From assembly GCF_043677095.1 (NCBI RefSeq), contig NZ_JBHLJR010000005.1, positions 186,001 through 250,000 of the forward strand: a stretch of DNA of 64,000 nucleotides, given 5' to 3'. Below the pieces are notes generated by a model. That model was not told the origin of the DNA and made no database searches. It worked only from the letters and a program-made list of their open reading frames with translations. Below, one piece after another: positions 7,617 to 15,596 of the stretch; the first letter of the stretch is position 1; every line of letters starts with the position of its first letter. The position numbers and the translations under genes were made by a program. This stretch comes from Natronococcus roseus (GTDB taxonomy: Archaea; Halobacteriota; Halobacteria; Halobacteriales; Natrialbaceae).

Positions 7617-9371
7617 GTGACTAAGAGACGACTTTCGAGACGCGGGTTCGGAGCACTGGGCGTGAGCGCGGCGCTGTTCGCCGGCGCCGGGCGGGGCGAA
7701 GGCGGGTTCGGCGTCGAGGATGCCGGCCTCGAGGGCCCGAGCGACCCCCACTCGCTCGACGGGAAGAGCATCGGCTTCTACGTCGGCAGCGAGCTCACCG
7801 AGGACGGCTCGACGCTGCTTGGGGGATTCGGCCACGAGCCCTCGAGCCACTGGCTCGAGATCGTTCCCCGCCAGGACCACGCCGAGGATGCGACGGTGAC
7901 CGTCGGCGTCACCGAGGACGCCGACATCCCCGGCGAGCTGACCGAGATCCCGCAGGCCTCGGAGACGAACAAGTACGTCGCCTCGATGTACTCCGAATGG
8001 GCGGGGTTCCCGCCGCCGCTGACCAACGGCGGGCTCAACGAGCACGGCGTCGCCGCCCGCGATATCTGGTCGCCCTCGCGGGCCGAACTCGTCGAGCTGG
8101 CCGAGGAGGAGGCGCCCCAGACTGGACCCCAGTACTCCGACCTCGCGAAGGCGGCGATGGAGCGGGCCTCGAGCGCCCGCGAGGCCGTCGAGGTCGTCGG
8201 CGGGCTGATGGACGAACACGGCTACTCGACCTACGGCGGGAACTCCCACCTGTTCGCCGACGAGGACGAGGGGTGGGTGTTCATCAACTTCGCCCACCCA
8301 GACGGCGATCTCTGGGCGGCCGAACGGCTCGGCGCCGACGAGGTGCGGGTGTCCTATTTCGGCTACATCCGCGAGTTCCCGGTCGACCACGAGGACGATC
8401 CCGACTTTATCGGCTCGGATCGGCTGGTCGAGTTCGCGGAAGAGCAGGGGTGGTGGGACGGCGAGGGCGACACCCTCGACCTGTTCGAGGTCTACGGCCT
8501 GGGAGAGTTCCCCGCCGAGGCCGACGAGTACGACGCGCCGGAGTTCTACCAGGCCGCACGCTATCCGCCCGAACGGGAAGCGGAGCTCCGGGAGCTGGCG
8601 CCGGTCAGCCTCGAGGACATGCTCGCGCTGGTGCGGGATCCCCGCTGGTCGACCGACCACGCGGGCTACGGCCAGGTCGCCCACCTGCGGCCCGACACTC
8701 GAGAGGAGCTCCAGACGCTGTGGACCGCCGTCACGAGCGCCGCGACGACGCCGTACGTCCCGATTCCCGTCGGCGTCGAGTCGGTCCCGCCCGAGTTCCG
8801 CCAGCACCGGTATCTCACCACGAACTCGGCCGCGAACTTCCTCGACGAGGAGTGGAAGCTCCAGGAGGCCACCCGGTACGCGACCCGAGAATTCAAGCGT
8901 CTGCTGTACTTCACGTCCGCCGATCCGGAGGCGTTCTACGCCGACGTGGTGGGCGCCATCGAGGGCTTCGAGCGGGAGGTGCTCGCGGAACGGGACGCCG
9001 TCGAGACGAACGCTCGGAAACTGTTCGAGGCCGGCGAGGTGCGGGCGGCCTGCGAGTACCTCACCGAGGACACCTCGCGGCGGCTGCTCGAGAGCCTGCG
9101 ACTCGGGACGACGCTGGCGATGGACGTCGAGGCCGACCTCCGCGAGCGGATCGAAATTCCGAAACCCGAGGGCCGTCCCGAACCGGGCGAGACGACGCCC
9201 CCAACCAGTCAGTCGATGGACGAGGGCCCCGACACCGAGATGGTCCACGTCTACAGCGAGGACCTCCACGCGGACTATCCGCGAGAACACGGGGTCTACA
9301 CCGACGAGGCCGACGGCGTTCGGGACGGGCGTTCGAGGCCGGCGCCGACGCTCGAGCACGAGGGCGAGTAG
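7617..9371 (+). CDS. Tat-exported C69-family-like peptidase with Ser at the nucleophile position
   Basis: A secreted 584-residue Ntn-hydrolase-like protein of the dipeptidase A (C69) group. It has a Tat signal (LSRRGFGALG, Arg8-Arg9) and then GKSIGFYVGSELTEDGSTLL, which aligns by eye with the mature N-terminus of C69 dipeptidases (CTTxLVGKxASxDGST). Ser51 stands where the catalytic Cys is expected, and the only Cys I see is far away in AACEYL near 475. Downstream family segments are NGGLNEHGVA, YGGNSHLFADEDEGWV and the C-terminal helical domain. Ntn hydrolases can use Ser, but the activity cannot be assumed. The start is GTG at 7617, preceded by an AT-rich box (about 7567-7579). It is divergent from the transporter gene. 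Confidence 0.75.
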   Translation: MTKRRLSRRGFGALGVSAALFAGAGRGEGGFGVEDAGLEGPSDPHSLDGKSIGFYVGSELTEDGSTLLGGFGHEPSSHWLEIVPRQDHAEDATVTVGVTEDADIPGELTEIPQASETNKYVASMYSEWAGFPPPLTNGGLNEHGVAARDIWSPSRAELVELAEEEAPQTGPQYSDLAKAAMERASSAREAVEVVGGLMDEHGYSTYGGNSHLFADEDEGWVFINFAHPDGDLWAAERLGADEVRVSYFGYIREFPVDHEDDPDFIGSDRLVEFAEEQGWWDGEGDTLDLFEVYGLGEFPAEADEYDAPEFYQAARYPPEREAELRELAPVSLEDMLALVRDPRWSTDHAGYGQVAHLRPDTREELQTLWTAVTSAATTPYVPIPVGVESVPPEFRQHRYLTTNSAANFLDEEWKLQEATRYATREFKRLLYFTSADPEAFYADVVGAIEGFEREVLAERDAVETNARKLFEAGEVRAACEYLTEDTSRRLLESLRLGTTLAMDVEADLRERIEIPKPEGRPEPGETTPPTSQSMDEGPDTEMVHVYSEDLHADYPREHGVYTDEADGVRDGRSRPAPTLEHEGE

Positions 9372-9491
9372 CTCGCGCTTCGGGCAGCGTGCGATCTCCG
9401 AACACCGCCCTGGAACGGCCGCACACCCGGACGAGGCGTGTCTCTCCCGGTTCGAACGGAGCTCCGTACGTCACGCCGGCGTCTCCCGACC

Positions 9492-10286
9492 TCAGGCCGG
9501 AGACGTTCGCCTGAGGTCCTGTTCGAGGACCGCATTGACGACCGCTCCGAGGAGAAGGAGGGTACTGGCGAAGTACAACCACGTGAGGAACAGCAAGACG
9601 CCGCCGATGACTCCGTACGCCTCGAACCCGGTGGCATATCTGCTGTACAGCTGGAACCCGGCCTGGAGAAACAGCCACCCGACGGAAACGACGAGCGTTC
9701 CCGGCAGCGCTGCGGCGAGACTCATCTGCTGGGGTGGCATGACGTAATACACCGGGAGAAACACGATCGTGAGTCCAACTACCAAAACGGTCCAGCCGAC
9801 GATATCGACGTACGGAAGCTCGACCATCGTCGGCTGACTAATGAACGTTCCAGCTCCGATCATGAGCGTTACGCCGACGCCGACCAGCCCCAACACGACG
9901 AGTCCGTCGATAATCTGCCGTGTGAACGGGGTTTCCACGTCCGCGGCGTAGACCTCGTCGAACGCCATGTCGATCGCTCGAACGACTTTGACCGCCGACC
10001 ACGCCAATCCGAGAACGCCGACGATCGACGCGCCGACCTGTCCTGATTGGTTCTCGAGCGTTTGACTCACGATCTCGCGGCCGGACGCCGAGAGATGCTC
10101 TTCGACCGTCGCGATGATTCGCTCGGCGAACGCTTCCTCGCCGACGAACGATCCGATCGCCAGCGTTAGCAGTAGCAACGGGATGATCGAAAAGAACGCA
10201 TAGTACGCGATACTGGAAGCGTAGAACGTGATGTGTTCGTCGCTCGCTCGCGAGGCGATCGTTCGGATACTGTCAAAACGGCTCAT
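9492..10286 (-). CDS. YihY/virulence factor BrkB family membrane protein
   Basis: An integral membrane protein of 264 residues with about six hydrophobic helices. The N-terminal FYASSIAYYAFFSIIPLLLL motif, the GLAWSAVKVVRAIDMAFDEVY stretch split over about residues 92-112, and the late GVIGGVLLFLTWLYFASTLL segment are characteristic of the YihY/BrkB (old name ribonuclease BN) family. No nuclease activity is expected; the family role is unsettled. The protein is slightly shorter than many bacterial members and lacks a long cytoplasmic tail. ATG 10286 starts the family N-terminus. It is convergent with the C69 gene across 120 bp that hold nothing recognisable. Confidence 0.85.
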   Translation of the reverse strand: MSRFDSIRTIASRASDEHITFYASSIAYYAFFSIIPLLLLTLAIGSFVGEEAFAERIIATVEEHLSASGREIVSQTLENQSGQVGASIVGVLGLAWSAVKVVRAIDMAFDEVYAADVETPFTRQIIDGLVVLGLVGVGVTLMIGAGTFISQPTMVELPYVDIVGWTVLVVGLTIVFLPVYYVMPPQQMSLAAALPGTLVVSVGWLFLQAGFQLYSRYATGFEAYGVIGGVLLFLTWLYFASTLLLLGAVVNAVLEQDLRRTSPA

Positions 10287-10445
10287 AGAGGGCGTACAGG
10301 GGGGGTCGAAAAATCGCTGAGCGTGGACGTTGCAAGGCAGAACGGCGAAGAGGACGGAGGTGGCCTCTTCGACGTCTCAGAACCCGCGTTCCCAGCTACT
10401 ACTGCACCGAAAATACCGACGCGATCGAGACGGACCGTTACGGCG

Positions 10446-10832
10446 CTACTCCTCCCGGCGGGCCTCGAGCACCAGTTCGGCGATCCGTTCGGGCTCCTCG
10501 GTCGCCAGTCGGAGCACCGCGTCGTGGATCTCGCGGGTTTCCTCGTCGACGACGTCCTCGCGGGCCAGCGTCGGCGTGATCGTCGTCCGGAGCTTCTTCT
10601 CGAAGGCGTCCCAGGTCTCGCCGCGGGCGTACAGCGGGCGCTGGCGGACCGCGTCGTACTCGAAGGCGGGGCCGCTTTCGGCGGGCGTCGATTCGACCGA
10701 ACCCGAGTCCTTGGCATCCTCGGATTCGACCGACTCCTCGTCGACGAACGCGGTTTCGACTGTCTCCTCGTCGTCTTCGACGTTCGGCGACTCGGCGGTC
10801 TCGGCCTCGAGGTCGTCGAACGGGTTGCTCAT
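10446..10832 (-). CDS. acidic ParA-partner protein (128 aa, no known domain)
   Basis: Starts MSNPFDDLEAETAESPN and has a strongly acidic, Ser/Glu-rich first half (about 1-55) that is probably disordered. A compact helical second half follows (FEYDAVRQRPLYARGETWDA, then EKKLRTTITPTLAREDVVDE). Its start codon overlaps the parA stop (ATGA, 10829-10832), so the two are translationally coupled. No helix-turn-helix or ribbon-helix-helix of a ParB/centromere-binding protein is visible, yet position and size fit a small ParA partner. Because it lies inside a longer open frame that reads through parA out of frame, the ATG at 10832 rather than any upstream start is the real one. Function inferred from context only. 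Confidence 0.75.
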   Translation of the reverse strand: MSNPFDDLEAETAESPNVEDDEETVETAFVDEESVESEDAKDSGSVESTPAESGPAFEYDAVRQRPLYARGETWDAFEKKLRTTITPTLAREDVVDEETREIHDAVLRLATEEPERIAELVLEARREE

Positions 10833-11710
10833 CGATGGACACCTCCGCTCGCGACGATCTCGGCGAGCTCCTCGTAGGGGGCGATCTGGTCGGAGTCGGG
10901 CGCGTAGTCCTGGAGGGGCTGTTCGTGGCTCAGCGATCGGGACAGCGCCGCCCGGTGGCGAATGCCCGGCTTCGGGGGCTCGAGCTCGCCGGCGTCGATG
11001 CGCTCGAACTCGTCGGCGGTGATCCGGGCGAACTCGGGGACGACCTCCGGCAGCGGCTGGCCGGGATTGACCTCGTGTTCGGCCGTGTTCAGGCTCTCGA
11101 GCAGCTCCCGGGCCTCGGTGCGCTGGTCGATGCGGTCCTCGAGTTTGTTCGGAACGATCGCGAGGACCTCGACGTCGATGTACTCGCGGGCGGGCTCGAT
11201 CAGCCGCTCCATCGTCCGTTTGTAGCCGCCGATCGCGCTCGAGCCGGGCTCGATCGGGATCACGACGTTGCCCGTCGCGACCAGGGCGTTGTTGTTGAGC
11301 ATCCCGGGATAGGCCGGGCAGTCGAAGACGACGTAGTCGTAGGCCTCGCCCAGCAGGGGGTCGACGATCTTGGATTTGACGCGGGCCGACCCCTGCATCG
11401 CGCCCGCCAGTTCGGTCTCGACGTCCTCGAGGGAGTCCGAGGAGGGAAGCAGGTCGAACCCGTACTCCGTCTGCCGGATGATGTCGTGGGGCGTAGCGTC
11501 GCCCTCCAGGATGACGTTTCCGAGATCCGTCTCGCTGTGGTAGGCCTCCTCGAACCCGAGGCCGTTCGTCGCGTGTCCGTTCGGGTCCAGATCGACGAAC
11601 AGCGTCGATCCGCGCTCCGCGAGCTGCCGTGCGAGGTTGATCGAGGTCGTCGACTTTCCGACACCGCCTTTCAAGATGACTACGCTTACCGCGCGTGGCT
11701 CGTCTGTCAT
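10829..11710 (-). CDS. ParA/Soj-type partition ATPase
   Basis: Walker-type ATPase of the ParA/MinD group, 293 residues. The deviant Walker A (LKGGVGKSTTSINLA, about 14-28) is followed by FVDLDPNGHAT (Walker A' Asp) and YDYVVFDCPAYPG (Walker B). Such proteins position DNA or large complexes by ATP-dependent dimerisation on the nucleoid. The C-terminal AALSRSLSHEQPL segment is typical of the DNA-binding end. It is the first gene of a two-gene operon with the acidic partner, and an AT-rich palindromic site lies 110-160 bp upstream. Whether it segregates the chromosome, a former plasmid or something else is unknown, so I withhold the parA symbol. Confidence 0.88.
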   Translation of the reverse strand: MTDEPRAVSVVILKGGVGKSTTSINLARQLAERGSTLFVDLDPNGHATNGLGFEEAYHSETDLGNVILEGDATPHDIIRQTEYGFDLLPSSDSLEDVETELAGAMQGSARVKSKIVDPLLGEAYDYVVFDCPAYPGMLNNNALVATGNVVIPIEPGSSAIGGYKRTMERLIEPAREYIDVEVLAIVPNKLEDRIDQRTEARELLESLNTAEHEVNPGQPLPEVVPEFARITADEFERIDAGELEPPKPGIRHRAALSRSLSHEQPLQDYAPDSDQIAPYEELAEIVASGGVHR

Positions 11711-11817
11711 GGTGTATTCCCATCCACTGAATGAGAGCTCCCTACTCGTCCGTGAATGTCACTCTCAGCGGATACTGGACACAGCTAATGAGAGGCACAT
11801 AACCCTACCGACTTCGC

Positions 11818-11869
11818 TACAATAGCTTACATAGCTCCAATAGGTGAAGTAGCTAAGCTACCTATTGTA
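11818..11869. promoter_or_regulatory. AT-rich nested palindrome upstream of the ParA-like gene (candidate centromere or operator)
   Basis: Unusually AT-rich for this window. GTAGCTAAGCTAC (11849-11861) is a 13-bp palindrome. It is flanked by CAATAG (11838-11843) and CTATTG (11862-11867), and TACAATAG (11818-11825) is matched by CTATTGTA (11862-11869). The word TAGCT occurs at 11823, 11832 and 11850. It lies between the ParA-like and GNAT genes, where parS-like or autoregulatory sites occur. Confidence 0.55.
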
Positions 11870-11967
11870 CCGTGGATCACTGACTCGAGCCGTCTCCGAC
11901 GTGTCGTTCCCGTGATCGCATCGGAGACCCACAAACCCTTTTGGTAGCAGATGGCCTAGGTTCGATC

Positions 11968-12561
11968 ATGTACGTCCGAGACGCCAAAAACAGGGAGGAG
12001 GTCTGGCTGCTCGACCACATCGAGTCGATGGGGCTTGACGACACGGCGTTTCGCTCCCGCGACTACGTGGTCGCCGTCGACGAGGTCTCCGGCCAGAAGG
12101 CGGGGTTCGGACGGATTCGGATCCACAGGACCGACCCCGAGGAGGGACCGAACGAGGTCTGCGAGCTGACCAGCATCGGCGTCCTCGAGGGGTGGCGCGA
12201 CCAGGGGGTCGGCGCCCACGTCGTCGAACGGCTGCTCGAGTACGCCGGCGACGAGGGGTTCGATACCGTCTACGCGCTGACCGGCGAGAGCGCCTACCTC
12301 GCCCGGTTCGGCTTCCATCGGATCGACGCCGAGCAGTTGCCCGCGCCGCTCGAGAAGCGCCACACCGAAAAGCGCGAGCGGATCGATCCCGAAGCGGTGC
12401 CGTTAGCGATCGAGGTCGAGCGGTTCCGGATGCCGGAACGACTCCGGGAGGCGTTCAAGCAAGCGACGGAACAGCCCGAAGAGGAGGACGACGACGAGAG
12501 CGCCGAGGACTTCGGTATCGACCCGGATACAGCGACGTACAAGTACGATACGGGTCGGTGA
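11968..12561 (+). CDS. GNAT-family N-acetyltransferase
   Basis: A 197-residue acetyl-CoA-dependent acyltransferase. The GNAT core is visible: VCELTSIGVLEGWRDQGVGA holds motif A with the Q/RxxGxG/A acetyl-CoA loop, followed by VVERLLEYAGDEGFDTVYAL and YLARFGFHRI (motif B). A charged C-terminal tail (EEEDDDESAEDFG) extends beyond the domain. I start at ATG 11968, not the earlier GTG at 11941, because aaaccctttt at about 11934-11942 lies 27-33 bp before it, the leaderless spacing. The substrate is unknown. Its neighbours, a ParA-like pair and an HTH regulator, give no functional hint. Confidence 0.85.
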   Translation: MYVRDAKNREEVWLLDHIESMGLDDTAFRSRDYVVAVDEVSGQKAGFGRIRIHRTDPEEGPNEVCELTSIGVLEGWRDQGVGAHVVERLLEYAGDEGFDTVYALTGESAYLARFGFHRIDAEQLPAPLEKRHTEKRERIDPEAVPLAIEVERFRMPERLREAFKQATEQPEEEDDDESAEDFGIDPDTATYKYDTGR

Positions 12562-12564
12562 GGC

Positions 12565-12978
12565 TTAGGCTCGCGTGTCCTCGACCGCTGGCGTCCCGTC
12601 CTCGACACCCTCGTACTTGTCCTCGAACTCCTGGATGAGCTGGCCCATCTTCGCGTACCAGTCGTTCAACATCCGCTGCATGTCGTTTGCGATCTGGGTC
12701 GGGTCGGTCGGGTAGTAGACGTGGTAGTAGCCGCCCTGGTCGTAGTTGACCTGCTCCTTCTGGATGAACCCGCTCTGGAGCAGCCGCTGGATCGCTCGGT
12801 ACGCCGTCGAGCGCTCGCGGTCGACTCGCTCGGCGACTTCGTCGATCGTCAGCGGCTCCTCGCTCTCGACGAGCGCTCGGAAGCAGTCCTTGTCGAGCTG
12901 TTTGAGACCGTGGATGCACTCGAGCAGCCCCTCGCACTGCATGTCCTGCTGGAGTTGTTCCGCCATCGAGTTTGCCAT
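12565..12978 (-). CDS. winged-HTH transcriptional regulator with an N-terminal Cys trio
   Basis: A 137-residue DNA-binding protein. The helix-turn-helix is PLTIDEVAERVDRERSTAYR with AIQRLLQSGFIQKEQ as recognition helix and wing (about 42-80), TrmB/MarR-like. The preceding segment MQCEGLLECIHGLKQLDKDCF holds three Cys within 17 residues, a possible thiol, persulfide or metal sensor (inference). The C-terminal half (NDMQRMLNDWYAKMGQLIQE) is a helix suited to dimerisation. A TATA box (complement of ggtataagg, 13005-13013) is placed for a leaderless start at ATG 12978. A 19-bp imperfect palindrome abuts the TATA box and resembles the sulfur-cluster promoter near 25.3 kb, so this may be the regulator of that cluster. 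Confidence 0.82.
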   Translation of the reverse strand: MANSMAEQLQQDMQCEGLLECIHGLKQLDKDCFRALVESEEPLTIDEVAERVDRERSTAYRAIQRLLQSGFIQKEQVNYDQGGYYHVYYPTDPTQIANDMQRMLNDWYAKMGQLIQEFEDKYEGVEDGTPAVEDTRA

Positions 12979-13004
12979 TACTGCCTCGAGGTAGGATCCC
13001 CGTC

Positions 13005-13033
13005 GGTATAAGGGTTGTGCGAATATTGTACAA
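13005..13033 (-). promoter_or_regulatory. promoter and operator-like palindrome of the HTH gene
   Basis: The minus-strand TATA box is the complement of ggtataagg (13005-13013), 27 bp before ATG 12978. Immediately upstream lies TTGTGCGAATATTGTACAA (13015-13033), an imperfect palindrome over 19 bp. The plus-strand string ATAAGGGTT followed five bases later by AATATT recurs at 25322-25341 with the same spacing, in the promoter of the rhodanese-MBL gene. Confidence 0.55.
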
Positions 13034-13493
13034 AGTCGAGGAACTACTTCGTGCGCCGTTAAGTTTGCCGTTTCGAGCGCTAGCGTCTTTGCCGAAACCG
13101 CTCGACGGCGTTCCGAAAGGTTACCCGTTAGAATTGTGGGACTCGATCAAGAGTTACCCTCCGACGCCCGGAATCCCACGGCTTTCAGCTCGTAGCGGTC
13201 GTGGGTAAGGGCTGCGGTCGTAAGCGCTTCCCGAGCGTGATTCGCCGCAGAGTGGACTCGAGGGAACGCCAATCTCCCGGATCAGGAACCGGCTCACCGA
13301 GGCGATTGAACTGACGGCCGCGGGTGGCAAGTCGCCGGCTACCGCGGCGAACCGCCCAACGCGCGATCTCCCCTTCGGGAGTTCGAGGAGCGATCCGGGA
13401 GGAATGGGCTCGAGGCGGTCGTTCGAACGGAGAGCCCGATCGAGGGGCTGCAACGGCCCGATCGAGAACGAGCGTAGCGCGTCGACAGCCCTC
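13034..13493. other. 460-bp gap with a decayed IS-end hairpin and no gene
   Basis: I see no convincing coding frame. At 13170-13188 the string GGAATCCCACGGCTTTCAG matches, with one extra T, the right-end sequence of the intact IS1341-type element at 52.55-53.99 kb (GGAATCCCACGGCTTCAG on its tnpB strand). CCCACG (13175-13180) is still matched by CGTGGG (13200-13205). This looks like a solo, degenerate end of a lost element. A short CTCCC/GGGAG hairpin is present near 13370. Open frames here are Arg/Pro-rich and look like noise. Confidence 0.4.
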
Positions 13494-15503
13494 TCAGCCG
13501 TCGAACCGGAGCAGCCGCAACCCGATCAGGCTGACCAGCACGGTCGAACCTTCGTGGCCGACCACGGCAACCGGCAGCGGGATTCCGGCCGTGAGGATCG
13601 CCACGATCATGATCGCGATCGCGCCGAACGCGATGGCGAAGTTGACGTACAGCGTTCGCCGCGTCTCCTTGCTGAGCGCGAACGCGTACGGCAGCCGATC
13701 GAGCCTGTCCGACATGAGCACGATGTCGGCCGTCTCGAGGGCCACGTCGGTTCCCGCACCACCCATCCCGATGCTGATGTCGGCCGTCGCGAGCGCGGGC
13801 GCGTCGTTGACCCCGTCGCCGACCATCGCGACGGCCTCGTGGCGCCCCTGGAGCGCCTCGATGTGGTCGACTTTCTCCTCGGGAAGGAGCTCCGCGTACA
13901 CCTCGTCGATGCCGAGCTCCTCGGCGATGTACTGGGCGACCCGTTCGTTGTCGCCCGTGAGCATAACGATCTGTTCGACGCCGCGCTCGCGGAGCCGTTC
14001 GATGGTCTCGGCCGCGTCGGCCCGGATCGTATCGCTGAAGGCGAGCCAGCCGAGCACCCGCAGGCGATCGTCGGTTTCCTCGACGACGAGGACGCTCGTC
14101 TTTCCGCCGTGCTCGAGGTCGCGAACGGCCTCGAGGCCGGTCTCGAGCCCGTCGACCGATCGTCCCTCGAGTTCGGTCCGGACGTACCGTGGGTTCCCGA
14201 TGTGGAGCGTCCGCCCCTCGACGGTCGCGCGGACGCCCTTGCCGACGACCGCCTCGAACTCGGTCGCGGCGGGGAGCTCGAGGCCGCGCTCTCGGGCGGC
14301 CTCGACGGTCGCCTCGGCGAGGTGGTGCTCGGACCGGGACTGCACCGCGGCCGCGATGGCGAGCAGCTGCTCGTCGGTTAGTGACTCCCCGGCGACCAGT
14401 TCGCCGCGGACCGATCCGCCGTCGCCGGAGACGGTGCCTCGAGCGCTCACGTCGGTCAGCCGGGTGTTGCCCTCCGTCAGAGTCCCGGTCTTGTCGAAGG
14501 CGACGGCGTCGACGTTGCCCGCTGTCTCGATGTGCTCGCCGCCCTTGAACAGGACACCCTGTCGGCCGCCGGCCGAGATCGCCGAGAGCACCGCCGCCGG
14601 CGTCGAGATGATGACCGCGCAGGGCGAGGCCGCGACCATGAGCGTCATCGCGCGGTAGAACGTCGGTTCGAACGAGTGGTTCAGCACTGTTATCGGGAGC
14701 GCGACCGCAACCGCCGTCATCGCGAGGACGCTCATCACGTAGGGCTGTTCGAAGCGGTCGATGAGCTGCTGGGTCGGTGCCCGCTTCTCCTGGGCCCGCT
14801 CGACCATGTTGATGAGCCGGGAGATCGCCGACTCCTCCGCTTTGCGGGTGACTCTCACCTCGAGACTTCCCGTCTCGTTGATCGTCCCGCTGAACACCTC
14901 GTCGCCGGGTTCTTTCGTCACCGGCACCGATTCGCCGGTGAGCGAGGACTGGTCGACCGTGCTCTCGCCGGACTCGACGACGCCGTCTAGGGGCAGCCGG
15001 TCACCGGGACGAACGACGAACACGTCGCCGATCTCGACGTCGCCGATCGGCGTCGTCGCTTCCTGGCCGTCGCGGAGGATCCGGGCCGACTCCGGGCGCA
15101 TCTCGATGAGCGACCTGATCGCCGTTCGGGAGCGGCCGATCGCGTACTCCTCCAAGACGCCCGACAGCGAGAACAGAAACAGCAACATCGCGCCCTCGAA
15201 GGGTGCGCCGATGAACAGCGCGCCGAGCGCCGCGAGGATCATCAGCAGGTCGATCTCCACTGCGGGCTCTCGGATGGCCCTGATGCTCTCTTTGAGTCCG
15301 TACCAGCCGCCGAAAACGTAGGCGACCGCGTAGCTGCCCCAGACGACCGGCTCCGGTGCGCCGAACCACCCGCCGAGCAGCCCGCCTCCCATCCCGAGAA
15401 AGGTGAGCACGACGAACGCCGCCTGTCGCCGGACGATCGGTCGCTCCGTCGGTGCCGGCGACCGGTCGGACCCGATCGATGCCGCGTTCGAGGACGTCTG
15501 CAT
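13494..15503 (-). CDS. P1B-4-type heavy-metal-exporting P-type ATPase
   Basis: ATP-driven exporter of divalent metal, 669 residues. Actuator loop SLTGESVPV, phosphorylation site FDKTGTLTEG (Asp337) and hinge GDGVNDAPAL are all present. The ion-path motif is SPC (VAASPCAVIIST) rather than CPC, and the last helices carry HEGST. Together these define the P1B-4 (CoaT/CtpD-like) group, associated with cobalt, iron(II) or zinc export. There is no N-terminal metal-binding domain, as usual for this class. I start at ATG 15503: a TATA-like box (complement of cgaataag, 15525-15532) lies about 27 bp upstream, whereas the frame extension to 15554 covers that promoter. A palindrome overlaps the box. The nearby SHOCT protein and thioredoxin may belong to the same stress response. 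Confidence 0.9.
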   Translation of the reverse strand: MQTSSNAASIGSDRSPAPTERPIVRRQAAFVVLTFLGMGGGLLGGWFGAPEPVVWGSYAVAYVFGGWYGLKESIRAIREPAVEIDLLMILAALGALFIGAPFEGAMLLFLFSLSGVLEEYAIGRSRTAIRSLIEMRPESARILRDGQEATTPIGDVEIGDVFVVRPGDRLPLDGVVESGESTVDQSSLTGESVPVTKEPGDEVFSGTINETGSLEVRVTRKAEESAISRLINMVERAQEKRAPTQQLIDRFEQPYVMSVLAMTAVAVALPITVLNHSFEPTFYRAMTLMVAASPCAVIISTPAAVLSAISAGGRQGVLFKGGEHIETAGNVDAVAFDKTGTLTEGNTRLTDVSARGTVSGDGGSVRGELVAGESLTDEQLLAIAAAVQSRSEHHLAEATVEAARERGLELPAATEFEAVVGKGVRATVEGRTLHIGNPRYVRTELEGRSVDGLETGLEAVRDLEHGGKTSVLVVEETDDRLRVLGWLAFSDTIRADAAETIERLRERGVEQIVMLTGDNERVAQYIAEELGIDEVYAELLPEEKVDHIEALQGRHEAVAMVGDGVNDAPALATADISIGMGGAGTDVALETADIVLMSDRLDRLPYAFALSKETRRTLYVNFAIAFGAIAIMIVAILTAGIPLPVAVVGHEGSTVLVSLIGLRLLRFDG

Positions 15504-15524
15504 ACTACTACTCGTACCGTCGAT

Positions 15525-15538
15525 CGAATAAGTATTCG
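15525..15538. promoter_or_regulatory. palindrome over the TATA box of the P1B-ATPase gene
   Basis: CGAATA (15525-15530) and TATTCG (15533-15538) form a 6-bp inverted repeat with a 2-bp spacer. The site coincides with the predicted TATA box 22-35 bp before ATG 15503, which is the expected place for a repressor that relieves on metal binding. The regulator is not identified. Confidence 0.45.
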
Positions 15539-15596
15539 TCAGCGGACGACTCACGGCGACGTTTTCGGGGCGGGACGGCGGTGGCTTCGATCGTCG

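Noticed and set aside
7506..9359. 617-codon minus-strand frame
   Set aside because: Antisense to the Tat-exported peptidase gene, with no recognisable domain.
13154..13453. 99-codon minus-strand frame in the gene-free gap
   Set aside because: Composition of a random GC-rich frame, no domain, and it covers the degenerate IS end.
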